Assembly: GCA_964404895.1 (NCBI GenBank)
Contig: CAYOLV010000007.1
Coordinates: 97,519 to 161,518, forward strand
Source of the DNA: JBGSUZ01 sp964404895
GTDB taxonomy: Bacteria > Bacillota > Clostridia > Peptostreptococcales > Acidaminobacteraceae
Direction: 5' to 3'
DNA: 64,000 nucleotides
Positions 17,323 through 26,662 of this stretch are shown here, piece by piece. A program made the position numbers and the translations under genes. Positions within the stretch are counted from its first letter, which is position 1; every line of letters starts with the position of its first letter. The notes below the pieces were generated by a model. It was given only the letters and a program-made list of their open reading frames with translations, ran no database searches and was not told where the DNA came from.

Positions 17323-18573
17323 ATGAAATACAAAAAAATAATTTGGCCAGTTGTGGGCGTGTTGGTAGTTACTACTTCTGTAGTGAGTTTTTTGTATAGT
17401 AAAAGGCCAATGGAAATCATTGCGGAAAATCCAGTTAAAATGACGATTGAAGACCGTATTGTAGAAACTGGAAACATTGACTATGAAAACACTCAAACTT
17501 TGTACGCGGAGCGTTCAGGTAAAATTGTAAGCTTGCCAAAAGGTATCGGGGAGACCGTTCAAAAGGGTGAAGTGGTGGTCAAATTAGACGACCAAGGCCT
17601 ACTGCTTCAACTTAAAGATGCAGAAGCGAAAGTTTCCAGTGCCAAAGCCCAATTGGAAGGGGTTAAACTTTCGAACTATGCCAACCAATTGGATCAGATC
17701 AGCTTGCAAATCGTTGAAAGCAAAAGGCAGTTAGAACTGGCGAAAAATCGTCAAAAAGAGGTACAAGACCTTTTTAACAGCGGTGCCGTCAGTGAAGCAG
17801 AGCTTAAAGCTGCAAAAGATCAAAGTGCTTTATTAGAGAGCCAGTTGAATTTACAAATTTTAAGCAAAGATCAGCTTGAGAAGGGATCGCCCACTTACCA
17901 AAGGAAATTGAGTCAATCCCAGTTAGAGCAAGCTATTGCCTATAGAGATCAAATGCATTATGAGGCATCTCTCATGAAGATATCTGCCCCGTTAAATGGG
18001 GTTATTTTGGAAAAAAATGTGGAAAGTGGTGAATTTGTAACGCCTGGTAGTCCTTTGATTAAAATCGGAGACGCTTCCCGAATCAAGGTAGAGGTGGACA
18101 TTCTCTCAGACGAAGTGGATGGGCTGAATGTAGGGGATGCGGTAATCATGAGTGCGAATTATCTGCCCAATGTTATAATTGACGGTAAAGTGACTAAAAT
18201 TGCTCCAATGGCAAAGGAAACAGTTTCCAGTCTTGGAATCAATCAAAAGAGGTTACCCGTGACCATAGAGGTGAGTAACCATTTAGAAGCCCTTATTCCC
18301 AACATGCCAATGGAAGTTGAAATTATTAAAAATGTAAAAAGCGAAGTGCTGTGTTTGCCCATTACTGCCATCCGAGAAGATGACAAAGGGGTCTATGTAA
18401 TTGGTATTACTGAAGGGAAGACACTACGAGTCGATGTCAAATTAGGCATTCAGTCGGGAGAATGGCAGGAAATTTTGGAAGGTGTCACCGCAGAAATGGT
18501 AATTGCCAGTGAACCGGGTTCGGAGTGGAAGTTAGGACAAAAAGTTACTGTTATAAAAGGAGTAAAGGAATAG
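17323..18573 (+). CDS. HlyD/MacA-type membrane fusion protein
   Basis: Adaptor protein of 416 residues anchored by one N-terminal helix (IWPVVGVLVVTTSVVSFLYS). A split biotinyl-lipoyl domain (GIGETVQKGEVVVKLDD and later LNGVILEKNVESGEFV) flanks a coiled-coil hairpin at about residues 95-200, followed by a beta-barrel and membrane-proximal domain. In Gram-positive MacB-like systems this part sits outside the membrane and controls the permease. GGGGGGACTGACA is the ribosome site. It is the third gene of the efflux operon and only three bases separate it from the next gene. Confidence 0.92.
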   Translation: MKYKKIIWPVVGVLVVTTSVVSFLYSKRPMEIIAENPVKMTIEDRIVETGNIDYENTQTLYAERSGKIVSLPKGIGETVQKGEVVVKLDDQGLLLQLKDAEAKVSSAKAQLEGVKLSNYANQLDQISLQIVESKRQLELAKNRQKEVQDLFNSGAVSEAELKAAKDQSALLESQLNLQILSKDQLEKGSPTYQRKLSQSQLEQAIAYRDQMHYEASLMKISAPLNGVILEKNVESGEFVTPGSPLIKIGDASRIKVEVDILSDEVDGLNVGDAVIMSANYLPNVIIDGKVTKIAPMAKETVSSLGINQKRLPVTIEVSNHLEALIPNMPMEVEIIKNVKSEVLCLPITAIREDDKGVYVIGITEGKTLRVDVKLGIQSGEWQEILEGVTAEMVIASEPGSEWKLGQKVTVIKGVKE

Positions 18574-18576
18574 CTG

Positions 18577-19236
18577 ATGGAAGAAATCGCTGTAAAGAAA
18601 AAGAGCAGTTACGTCATGATGGCTGTTAACTTAGAAGGCAAGAAACTATTGATTGTAGGCGGTGGTGCTGTTGCCTATAAACGATTTTCCCAGTGGCAGT
18701 ATAGAGGCGCTGAAATTCATGTGGTGGCACCTCAGCTTTGTGATGGTTTTCAAAGAGAAGAAAACACTCAGGAACGTGAATTGGTGATCCATGAGAGATC
18801 TTTTGAATTGGAAGACTTAGATGGCGTTAATATGGTCTATATTGCTACAAATGTGGAAGCGCTCAACGAGAGGGTTGAGGCGTTGTGCCATGAAAAGGGT
18901 ATTTGGTGCAGTCGTTCAGATTGTTCAACACCTGAAATACAAAGTGTCGCCATGATTGAGCGAGGCGCTATCCAAATTGGTGTGAGTACAGGGGGGAAAT
19001 CTCCAACCTTAGTGGCGGAGATGAAAATGGCTATAGAAGGGGCTTTGAACTTAGAAGAGTTGGATAAGAGAATGGACTTAATGCAAAAACTAAAACTGCG
19101 CTTAAAGGCAGATGTGCCTGATCAAGCGCAGAGAGCTCAGATTTTAAAAGGTGCAGCCCAGCTGACCTTAAAGGATCTGGAAAATATAATGATGAATGAT
19201 CAATACGTAGGTTTGATAAACTTTTTACCTAAGTAA
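18577..19236 (+). CDS. Precorrin-2 dehydrogenase / siroheme synthase N-terminal domain protein
   Basis: NAD-dependent oxidation of precorrin-2 to sirohydrochlorin, and possibly iron insertion, as in Met8p and the CysG N-terminal domain. The Rossmann fold starts at KLLIVGGGAVAYKRF (residues 24-38); CSTPEIQSVAMIERG and GVSTGGKSPTLVAEM are family signature segments, with the catalytic aspartate expected in the SDCSTPE stretch. Length 219 is normal for the stand-alone enzyme. It is three bases after the membrane-fusion gene and so is probably read as the fourth gene of the efflux operon, which is unusual; no other siroheme or cobalamin genes are nearby. Its 3' end overlaps a convergent small gene by 37 bases. 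Confidence 0.88.
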   Translation: MEEIAVKKKSSYVMMAVNLEGKKLLIVGGGAVAYKRFSQWQYRGAEIHVVAPQLCDGFQREENTQERELVIHERSFELEDLDGVNMVYIATNVEALNERVEALCHEKGIWCSRSDCSTPEIQSVAMIERGAIQIGVSTGGKSPTLVAEMKMAIEGALNLEELDKRMDLMQKLKLRLKADVPDQAQRAQILKGAAQLTLKDLENIMMNDQYVGLINFLPK

Positions 19237-19460
19237 GTTTTGACAGTTTCTTCATCTGTGTGAGAGTCGATAACGAGGGTCTTTCCCGTTTCTTCAAAGA
19301 TAATGGTAATTTCAGCATCATCGTTTAAGAAATTTTTGACCACAGTATCCTCTTGAATGGGTCTGATTTTTTGTTTGTGATTTCTGACCTTTTTGTATTC
19401 TTTGGTAAAATATTGACCATCCACTAAACTAAAGACCTTGGTATAAATGTTCATAGGCAT
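19200..19460 (-). CDS. Small conserved-looking protein of unknown function
   Basis: An 86-residue reading frame with a strong ribosome site (AGGAGG, 19464-19470). It starts either at ATG 19460 or at ATG 19454. The sequence is charged with alternating hydrophobic residues (EITIIFEETGKTLVIDS), suggesting a small beta-rich fold; no membrane helix. I do not recognise a family. It overlaps the 3' end of the siroheme gene tail to tail by 37 bases. The well-placed ribosome site and coding-like composition favour a real gene. Confidence 0.6.
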   Translation of the reverse strand: MPMNIYTKVFSLVDGQYFTKEYKKVRNHKQKIRPIQEDTVVKNFLNDDAEITIIFEETGKTLVIDSHTDEETVKTYLGKKFIKPTY

Positions 19461-19549
19461 AAATCCTCCTCTGAGGAACAGTATAATATAGAATAGTAAC
19501 AGAATAAATAATTATTCTTCATATTTGTATTAAACCCTCTGAAATTTGG

Positions 19550-19634
19550 TATAATATTGATAGAGAAATGTGCGGCAAAGGATTGCCTGTTGCAAACCGT
19601 TTAACTACATTTCCGAAGTGGAAGGGGTATAAAA
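19550..19634 (+). promoter_or_regulatory. Extended -10 promoter and structured leader of the usp gene
   Basis: TGGTATAAT (19547-19555) is an extended -10 element. The leader after it can close GAAATGT (19565-19571) on ACATTTC (19607-19613) with an inner hairpin GGCAA/TTGCC (19574-19587). The right arm can instead form TTCC-gaagt-GGAA (19611-19623), which takes in the first bases of the ribosome site GGAAGGGG. Two exclusive folds that free or hide the ribosome site suggest translational control. It does not match a riboswitch class I can name. Confidence 0.5.
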
Positions 19635-20057
19635 ATGCGTCGTAAAAAGAGAATCATGGTCTGCGTGACTCAGCAGAAATCTTGTGAACGATTGATCAAG
19701 AAAGGTGCAGATTTATGTAGAAGTGAGCATGACGAAATTTACGTAGTGCACGTCGTCAAAGAAAATTGGAAATATTTTGGAAAACTACATGAAGCAGATG
19801 CGCTAGAGTATCTATTTGACATCTCAAAAACTTATGGTGCTTTTCTATCCGTCATCAAGGCACCAGACATAGAGAAAACATTGGCTCAGTTTATTTCAGA
19901 CCATAAAATTGAAGAAGTTGTCATGGGTGAATCTTTAGAACAAACAGCTCAACAAAATATGATCCATCGACTGACTGAAAACACTAATGAAGAGATTCAT
20001 GTGACGATTGTACCTGTAGACGTTAATGTACAAGAGTTAGAACTTGCGTATCACTAA
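19635..20057 (+). CDS. Universal stress protein (UspA-like, KdpD-Usp type)
   Basis: A 140-residue cytosolic single Usp domain: the first strand RIMVCVTQQKSCERLIKKG, then EIYVVHVVKENW, and KIEEVVMGESLEQT near the C terminus. The glycine-rich ATP loop (GxxGxxxxG) is replaced by GESLEQT, so ATP binding is doubtful; the start resembles the Usp domain of KdpD, which binds c-di-AMP in some Firmicutes. Ribosome site GGAAGGGG, start ATG 19635. It is a single gene with an own promoter, structured leader and terminator. Confidence 0.8.
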   Translation: MRRKKRIMVCVTQQKSCERLIKKGADLCRSEHDEIYVVHVVKENWKYFGKLHEADALEYLFDISKTYGAFLSVIKAPDIEKTLAQFISDHKIEEVVMGESLEQTAQQNMIHRLTENTNEEIHVTIVPVDVNVQELELAYH

Positions 20058-20083
20058 ACATAAGAAAATATGAGTTTTGAAAG

Positions 20084-20122
20084 AAAGCAGAGGCGAAATG
20101 ATATGAATCCCTCTGCTTTTTA
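20084..20122 (+). terminator. Intrinsic terminator after usp gene
   Basis: Stem agcagagg / cctctgct followed by TTTTTAA. Confidence 0.85.
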
Positions 20123-20202
20123 ATTATATTTTGGGGTATAGTTGAAATGTACTCTCATAAAATCCAAACCTTACATATTTAAATTTGACTGGAGGCATCA
20201 CG

Positions 20203-22944
20203 ATGAATACCAAAAAATACAAGTGGTTAGTACCTATTCTAACGGCATTGCTGATTATCTTTGCCCTAGGTTCTACTGTGGTGGAATTTATCACCGAGTT
20301 TCAGTGGTTCTCGAGCATGGGATACTTAGCGACATTTTTAACGGCAATCAAATACAAAATAATTTTGTTTGCGCCCATCGCCTTGATCTTTACCGTGATT
20401 ATGAAGATTTACTTGAACGTAATTTTTGCGAAGTATATTAAACTCGGTCATATCTCCATGGACGATAAAAACAAAAAGAAAAATCACCGAAGACTCACAT
20501 GGGTGTCGCTTGGGGTTGGCCTGCTTCTAGGGTTTATTTTTTCCTCAGCCCTTTGGTTCAATCTGCTTCAGTTGATTTATGGCAATGACTTTGGATTAAA
20601 AGATCCAATTTACAACATGGATGTTTCTTATTATTTATTTGCAGTGCCGTTTTTACAAGAAGTGCTCCGACTTGGAATCATGACCATCATTATTTGGGTT
20701 TTGGTCACACTAGGCTTCTATGGGGTGGTCTTACAACAGTATCCGCCTACCGAAGGTACGGTTTTCTATATCAACCCAGCGAATGGGCCTCTTGCAGTCA
20801 TGAGCATGATCAAAAGAGATATTTTCGCCAATGCCATTAAGCGCTTTGCCGTTCTTGGTGCTGCGTTCTATGTGCTTTTAGGCTTGACCTTCTTGACGAT
20901 GGCCTACGGCATTCTCTATTCTAAACAAGGGGTAGCCTTTGGGGCAGGTTATACCGATGTCAACGTAACTTTGCGAGGTCTCCAAGCCTTAGCCTTTGGT
21001 TCATTTCTTTCAGCACCAGTCTTCTTTGTGGGCATTTTAAGAAATAAAAAGAAATGGCTTTTATCAGGGCCAATTCTACTCCTAGGTGTCAGTGTACTCC
21101 TTGGAATTTCCAGTTTTATTGTTCAAAAATGGATTGTTGAACCAGATGAACTGGCAAAAGAAGCACCTTATTTGACTTACAATATTGACTACACACAGAA
21201 GGCATTTGGACTTGACGAAGTTGAAATCAATGAGTTCCCAGTAGATCAAAATATTACGAAGGAAGAGATTGTTTCTAACGAAAGCACTGTTAGAAATATC
21301 AGAATCAACGATGAAAGACCACTTTTACAAATTTACAATCAGATTCAAGCGCTGCGCCTTTACTATGAGTTTAACCATGTCACACTAGATCGGTATACTG
21401 TAGATGGTACTTATAGACAAATGTTCATCGCACCGAGGGAACTCAATGTTACAAAATTAGATCCGAAAGCTCAAACTTGGATCAATATGCATTTGAAATA
21501 TACCCATGGTTATGGATTTGTTGCCGCTCCTGTAAATGAAGTGGAGTCAGATGGACTTCCAAAACTCATGGCTAAAAATATACCGCCAATCCAAAATGAG
21601 GCATTTAAAGTGACACGCCCTGAAATCTACTTTGGAGAAAAGACAGATGCCTATGCCATTGTTGGGGCAAAGGAAAGTGAATTTGATTATCCTGCGGGAT
21701 CTGAAAATCAGGAAACGCGTTACACTGGAAAAGATGGTATCTCCCTGAAAGGCTTTAATCGATTCCTATATGCTGTGAAGGAATCTAGCGTTAAATTATT
21801 CTTGTCGACAAACATTACCAGCGACAGCAAAATATTAGTTCATAGAAATTTATATGATAGAGTGACTCGAATTGCACCTTTCTTGCTATACGACCAGACG
21901 CCGCAATTTGTAGTCAATCAGGAAAATGGGAAGCTCTATTGGATCATCGATGCCTATACAGCATCAACTAATTTCCCTTATTCTCAGCGCTTCAATTTTA
22001 AAGGCTACTCAGTAAACTATTTAAGAAACTCGATAAAAGTAGTTGTAGATGCTTATGACGGGACAGTAGACTTCTATCAGGTTGACGCACAAGATCCGAT
22101 TGCCAACACTTACGGCAACATTTATCAAGGGTTGTTGAAGCCAGTGAGTCAGTGTGACCCTGCTCTACAAGCGCATTTTAAATATCCTAAAGATTTGTTC
22201 AATGTACAGGCAGATGTCTTTAGAACATATCATGTAAATAACCCTAAAGTCTTCTATAACGGTGAAGATCAGTGGTCTATCGCTAAAGAAAAGTATTTGT
22301 CAGAAACTCAAGCCTATGCGCCGAATTATGTCATGTTTACATTACCAGGGGAAAAAGAAGCTGAAATGGCTTTAATGCAGCCGTTTACACCAAGAGAAAA
22401 AGCGAACCTTTCAGCCCTCCTCGTTGCTCGAAACGATGGAGAACATTACGGTAAGCTATATGCCTATCAATTGCCGAAGGATAAGACCATCGATGGACCT
22501 ATGATGATTGAGTCCAAAATCGATCAGGATTCAGTGATTTCACCTCAATTCACACTTTGGAGCCAAGAAGGGTCTAATGTTCTTAGAGGGAATGTTATTA
22601 TTACACCGATTGGGAATTCTTTGCTTTATACTGAGGCCATTTATTTAAAGGCTGAAAATGAAAACAGCATGCCTGAAGTTAAGCGTGTGGTGGCAGTCTA
22701 CAAAGACAAAGTGGTTATGGAAGAGAGTTTGGAACTTTGTCTGGATAAAATCTTCGGCACTGACGAAGCCGTGAAGACTGAAGCTGCCACGAAAGTAGAA
22801 AACACGACTACAGGTGCAACGGGTACACAGCAGGGCATCATTTTGACTTTAGAAGAAGCTAAATCTTTATCTGAAGAGCTCCAAAAAGCCTTGGACAAGG
22901 TCAATCAGCTGATACAAAAAATTGAGTCACAAAACAACAAGTAA
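20203..22944 (+). CDS. UPF0182 family membrane protein
   Basis: A 913-residue member of COG1615. The first roughly 320 residues hold about seven membrane helices (LVPILTALLIIFALGST, FAPIALIFTVIMKIYLN, LTWVSLGVGLLLGFIFSSAL and others) and the rest is a large extracytoplasmic domain with conserved segments such as RNIRINDERPLLQIYNQI and YGFVAAPVNEV. It ends with a Thr-rich linker and a short predicted coiled coil. The start is ATG 20203, seven bases after GGAGG at 20191-20195. Function of the family is unknown; it is common in Clostridia, Actinobacteria and Cyanobacteria. Single gene with a good terminator. Confidence 0.93.
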   Translation: MNTKKYKWLVPILTALLIIFALGSTVVEFITEFQWFSSMGYLATFLTAIKYKIILFAPIALIFTVIMKIYLNVIFAKYIKLGHISMDDKNKKKNHRRLTWVSLGVGLLLGFIFSSALWFNLLQLIYGNDFGLKDPIYNMDVSYYLFAVPFLQEVLRLGIMTIIIWVLVTLGFYGVVLQQYPPTEGTVFYINPANGPLAVMSMIKRDIFANAIKRFAVLGAAFYVLLGLTFLTMAYGILYSKQGVAFGAGYTDVNVTLRGLQALAFGSFLSAPVFFVGILRNKKKWLLSGPILLLGVSVLLGISSFIVQKWIVEPDELAKEAPYLTYNIDYTQKAFGLDEVEINEFPVDQNITKEEIVSNESTVRNIRINDERPLLQIYNQIQALRLYYEFNHVTLDRYTVDGTYRQMFIAPRELNVTKLDPKAQTWINMHLKYTHGYGFVAAPVNEVESDGLPKLMAKNIPPIQNEAFKVTRPEIYFGEKTDAYAIVGAKESEFDYPAGSENQETRYTGKDGISLKGFNRFLYAVKESSVKLFLSTNITSDSKILVHRNLYDRVTRIAPFLLYDQTPQFVVNQENGKLYWIIDAYTASTNFPYSQRFNFKGYSVNYLRNSIKVVVDAYDGTVDFYQVDAQDPIANTYGNIYQGLLKPVSQCDPALQAHFKYPKDLFNVQADVFRTYHVNNPKVFYNGEDQWSIAKEKYLSETQAYAPNYVMFTLPGEKEAEMALMQPFTPREKANLSALLVARNDGEHYGKLYAYQLPKDKTIDGPMMIESKIDQDSVISPQFTLWSQEGSNVLRGNVIITPIGNSLLYTEAIYLKAENENSMPEVKRVVAVYKDKVVMEESLELCLDKIFGTDEAVKTEAATKVENTTTGATGTQQGIILTLEEAKSLSEELQKALDKVNQLIQKIESQNNK

Positions 22945-22970
22945 GACAAATTTATCAGACATTTACACTA

Positions 22971-23002
22971 AAAATCGCAAGTTATCACTTGCGGTTTTTT
23001 TT
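22971..23002 (+). terminator. Intrinsic terminator after UPF0182 gene
   Basis: Stem cgcaagt-tatc-acttgcg with A-run before and T-run after. Confidence 0.9.
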
Positions 23003-23108
23003 ATATGTATAAGTTATCTAAAAAAATTAACAAAAAGGTAGTTTAAAAGCATTTATATTTATAAAAAAATCTGTACATCCTCCTATCGTAAGGGAAATGA
23101 TATTTATG

Positions 23109-23231
23109 TATAATTATATATAGTTAGTGTTTGACAACTTGTATGGTTATTTGTCAGACATCAGACAATCTGTGATGCTAAAGAGGTGGGACTCTTTAGA
23201 TATCTACATCTATATTAGGGGAGGAATTTTA
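23109..23231 (+). promoter_or_regulatory. Structured leader of the 5'-nucleotidase gene
   Basis: A TATAAT box is at 23109-23114. The leader contains a perfect hairpin CTAAAGAG-gtggga-CTCTTTAG (23178-23199), a smaller CAGA/TCTG dyad before it, and outer TATATAG / CTATAT segments that could close the whole region just before the ribosome site GGGGAGG. This may be a regulatory RNA; no class is recognised. No gene is seen between 22945 and 23231. Confidence 0.4.
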
Positions 23232-26200
23232 ATGAAACACAAGAGAAAACTGAGTTTCGCTATGGCTCTTGTCATGATGTTCAGCGTATGTTTCTCAATG
23301 CCAATCACTGGCTTTGCAGCAGATTCTGACAACATGAAATTGACTGTTCTTGCAACAAGTGACATGCACGGCACAATTACTTCTTGGAGTTACGAGGGCG
23401 GAACTGACACAAAAGATCGCGGTCTTGTTCGTGTAAAGACAGCGGTTGACAGCGTCAGAAAAGAAAACCCTAACACTGTATTGATCGACAACGGCGATAC
23501 AATCCAAGGTACTATTTTAACAGATGACCTTTACAACAAAGATCTTTCTGTTAAAAATCCAATGATCGAAGTAATGGGTTACATAGGTTATGATGCAATG
23601 ACCCTTGGGAACCACGAATTCAACTTTGGCCTTGAAACTGTAGAAAAAATCAAGAAAGAAGCAAAATTCCCAATCCTTGCAGCGAACATCTACAATAAAA
23701 AAGATGGCAGCAACTTTACAACACCTTATGTTATTAAAAATGTAAACGGCGTAAAAGTTGGTATTTTAGGTCTTACAGTCCCAACAGTAAGAACATGGGA
23801 TGCTAGCAAAGTGACTTCTCTTGAGTTTAAACACATGGCAGAAGAAGCTAAGAAATACGTTCAAATCATGAAAAATAAAGAAAAAGCAGACGTCATCATT
23901 ATTTCTGCTCACGCAGGCCTTGAGTCAAGACATGAAGAAGATGGCAGCGATATGGCAAAAATGGTTGCTGAAGCTTGTCCAGAAGCGACTGTAATGATTA
24001 CTGGTCATGACCATTCAGTTGTAAATCAAACAGTAAACGGCGTTTTGGTAGCTGCTCCAACAACTGGCGCTGTAGATATGGTCAGAGTTGATGTTGAGCT
24101 TACTAAAGTTAACGGCGAATGGACTGTTAAAGAGAAAAAAGCTAATTTAATCAGCTTAAAGAAATTGGAAGCAGATGCAGGCACTATGAAAGTGGCTGAA
24201 CCTTCACACCTCAGAACTTTAGAATTCCTAAAAACAATCATCGGAAGAGCATCTGGCGAGTTCCATCAAGATGCTGAGATTCCTGGAATTCCAGAAGCGC
24301 AAATCAGAGATACAGCAGTTATGGATTTGATCAATGAAGTTCAACTCAGCACAACTAAAGCAGACGTTGCTGCAGCGGCACTCTTTAAATCAGATTCAAA
24401 CTTGCCTTATGGAAATTTAACTTATGCTAACGTATTTGACATTTACAAATATCCAAATACATTGGTAGGCGTTGAAGTTACAGGTGCACAACTTAAGAAA
24501 TACATGGAATGGTCAGCATCTTACTATAACATGGCAAGATTTGATGATTTAACAATCAGCTTCAACCCAGACATTCGTTCGTACAACTATGACGTCTTTG
24601 CAGGTGTGACTTACAAAGTTGACATCAGCAAAGCTGCAGGCAGCAGAATTGTAGATTTAAAACGTAACGACAAACCTGTTCAAGATACTGACATCATCAA
24701 ACTTGCAATCAACAACTACCGATACGATGGTCTTAAATCTATGGGTATTTTGAAAGCAGAGAATAAAGTCTTCTTCAACTCAGATCCATCAACACTTCGT
24801 TCTTACATTAAAGACTACATTGAAAAGAAAAAAGTAATTGATCCAGTAGTGGATAATAACTGGTCAGTTATTGGTCTTGATCAATCAAGTATTCTTAGAG
24901 AAGCTGCAGTTTTGCTTGTTAAGACTGGCAAAATTACAATTCCTAAATCAAAAGATGGCAGAACTGATAATGTTGAAGCCCTTAGCCTTAATAAGCTTCA
25001 ATCACAAGGTTACTTACCAACTGGCAAATACCTTGTATCAGGCGACACACTTGAATCTGTAGCAAATCTTTACAGAACAACACCTGAAAGATTGCTTCAA
25101 TTCAACAAACTTGCTAAAAAATCTGATTTCAAACCAGGCATTACAATTTACCCACCAACAGAATTCTTATTCCCAGAACTTAAGAAAATAGATATTTTAA
25201 CACTCAACGATTTCCACGGAAATTTAGTTGGCGCTGGTTCAGATCCAGGTGCTGCTAAACTTGCAGCTTACATGGAATATTACAAAAAAATGAATCCAGA
25301 AGGTACTGTTATTTTAAACGCTGGCGATGCTTTCCAAGGTACACCAATGTCAAATCTTCTCTTCGGTAAACCAGTTGTAGATATGATGAACACAATTGGC
25401 TTCGATGCTATGACAATGGGTAACCACGAGTTTGACTGGAGTGCGGAAAAAGCTGTTGAAACAATGAAATCAGCTAAATTCCCACTGATCGTTGCAAATA
25501 TTTATGAAAATGGCAAACCAGTAGCATGGGCACAACCAACAACTATGCTTGAAAAGAACGGCATTAAAATTGGTATTGTAGGCCTTGCAACTCAAGAAAC
25601 ATCTGAAGCTGCGCATAAAAAATATGTAGGCAAACTTGAATTTAAAGATCCTTCAAAAACTGCACAAACATACGCGGATCAATTGAAGAGACAAGGTGCT
25701 AACGTGGTTATTGCCCTTGGTCACTTACCTGCAATGACAAAAGACAATTACAATTACGGTGAATTATTAGAAACTGCTTATGAAACAACAGGCATAGATG
25801 CTTTCGTAGGTGGCCACAGCCATATGAACCTTCAAGGTTTCATTAACGGCAAACCATATGTAGAAGCTTACAAAAATGGTAGAAACGTGGGCCATATTAC
25901 ACTTTACTTAGATGCAACTGGTAAAGTTGTTTATTCTACAACAGAGTTGATTGAAGTTTCAAAAGGCAAATTAGAAGTAACTCCAAATGCAGCGATTGCT
26001 GAATCTGTTAAAAAAGCTGAAGCAGAATTAGCACCTATCTTCGACGTTTTGGTTGGTAAAGCTAAGAGCGACCTTAAAGTGAAGAAAAATGAAGAAATGG
26101 CTCTTGGAAACTTTACTGCAGATGCTATGAGAGCAACTGCAGGCACAGATGTTTGCTTTACAAATGAAGGCGGCATAAGAGCAGATATCCCTGCTGGCAA

Positions 26201-26645
26201 TATTACAGTAGGAACAATCTTCAAAGTCTCTCCATTTGATAACACAATTGCTAAGTCAAGCATGACAGGCGAACAGATCAAAGCACTTCTTGAATTGTCA
26301 GCTAAGTCAAAAGTGGGCTACCTTCAAGTTTCAGGTCTCAAATATACATTTGATTCTACAAAACCAGAAGGCAGCAGAATCCTTTCAGTGACAATGGCAA
26401 ATGGCAAGGCACTTGATCTTAAAAAGACTTACACAGTAGCTACAAATGACTTCTTGGCACCAGGTGGTGACGGCTTCACAGTCTTCAAAGAAGTGAAGTT
26501 TACAGATACCTTCCTTTTAGTCAGAGATGCTATGATCAACGCGATTAAGAAGCAAGGCACAATTGATCCTAAAGAAGACGGTCGTATGATCGACGTTTCT
26601 AAAAAGACGAGCTTCTTAGAATTATTGATGAAAATCGCTGCTTAA
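23232..26645 (+). CDS. Secreted tandem 5'-nucleotidase / cyclic phosphodiesterase with LysM (YfkN-like)
   Basis: Exported wall-associated nucleotide phosphoesterase, 1137 residues, with a signal peptide (KLSFAMALVMMFSVCFSM, then AA cleavage region near 30). Two complete units follow. Unit 1: metallophosphatase at about 36-330 (ATSDMHG, GNHEFNFG, GHDHSV) and a 5'-nucleotidase C domain. Unit 2: metallophosphatase at about 652-910 (LNDFHGN, GNHEFDW, GGHSHMN) and C domain to about 1110 (GGIRADIP, NDFLAPGGDGF). Between them, at about 600-645, is a LysM wall-binding repeat. The two-unit form matches B. subtilis YfkN, which hydrolyses 2',3'-cyclic and 5' nucleotides. Start ATG 23232 after GGGGAGG. 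Codon use is more biased than in its neighbours, suggesting high expression. Confidence 0.93.
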   Translation: MKHKRKLSFAMALVMMFSVCFSMPITGFAADSDNMKLTVLATSDMHGTITSWSYEGGTDTKDRGLVRVKTAVDSVRKENPNTVLIDNGDTIQGTILTDDLYNKDLSVKNPMIEVMGYIGYDAMTLGNHEFNFGLETVEKIKKEAKFPILAANIYNKKDGSNFTTPYVIKNVNGVKVGILGLTVPTVRTWDASKVTSLEFKHMAEEAKKYVQIMKNKEKADVIIISAHAGLESRHEEDGSDMAKMVAEACPEATVMITGHDHSVVNQTVNGVLVAAPTTGAVDMVRVDVELTKVNGEWTVKEKKANLISLKKLEADAGTMKVAEPSHLRTLEFLKTIIGRASGEFHQDAEIPGIPEAQIRDTAVMDLINEVQLSTTKADVAAAALFKSDSNLPYGNLTYANVFDIYKYPNTLVGVEVTGAQLKKYMEWSASYYNMARFDDLTISFNPDIRSYNYDVFAGVTYKVDISKAAGSRIVDLKRNDKPVQDTDIIKLAINNYRYDGLKSMGILKAENKVFFNSDPSTLRSYIKDYIEKKKVIDPVVDNNWSVIGLDQSSILREAAVLLVKTGKITIPKSKDGRTDNVEALSLNKLQSQGYLPTGKYLVSGDTLESVANLYRTTPERLLQFNKLAKKSDFKPGITIYPPTEFLFPELKKIDILTLNDFHGNLVGAGSDPGAAKLAAYMEYYKKMNPEGTVILNAGDAFQGTPMSNLLFGKPVVDMMNTIGFDAMTMGNHEFDWSAEKAVETMKSAKFPLIVANIYENGKPVAWAQPTTMLEKNGIKIGIVGLATQETSEAAHKKYVGKLEFKDPSKTAQTYADQLKRQGANVVIALGHLPAMTKDNYNYGELLETAYETTGIDAFVGGHSHMNLQGFINGKPYVEAYKNGRNVGHITLYLDATGKVVYSTTELIEVSKGKLEVTPNAAIAESVKKAEAELAPIFDVLVGKAKSDLKVKKNEEMALGNFTADAMRATAGTDVCFTNEGGIRADIPAGNITVGTIFKVSPFDNTIAKSSMTGEQIKALLELSAKSKVGYLQVSGLKYTFDSTKPEGSRILSVTMANGKALDLKKTYTVATNDFLAPGGDGFTVFKEVKFTDTFLLVRDAMINAIKKQGTIDPKEDGRMIDVSKKTSFLELLMKIAA

Positions 26646-26662
26646 TAAACTGAATAAAACAC

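Noticed and set aside
19562..19634. Known riboswitch classes for the usp leader (c-di-GMP, purine, fluoride, preQ1)
   Set aside because: None of their conserved cores could be found; kept only as an unassigned structured leader.
20142..20441. 99-codon frame overlapping the start of the UPF0182 gene
   Set aside because: Different frame, no ribosome site, and the UPF0182 start is clear.
24871..25062. 63-codon frame within the nucleotidase gene
   Set aside because: Out-of-frame shadow of the LysM region with no start signals.
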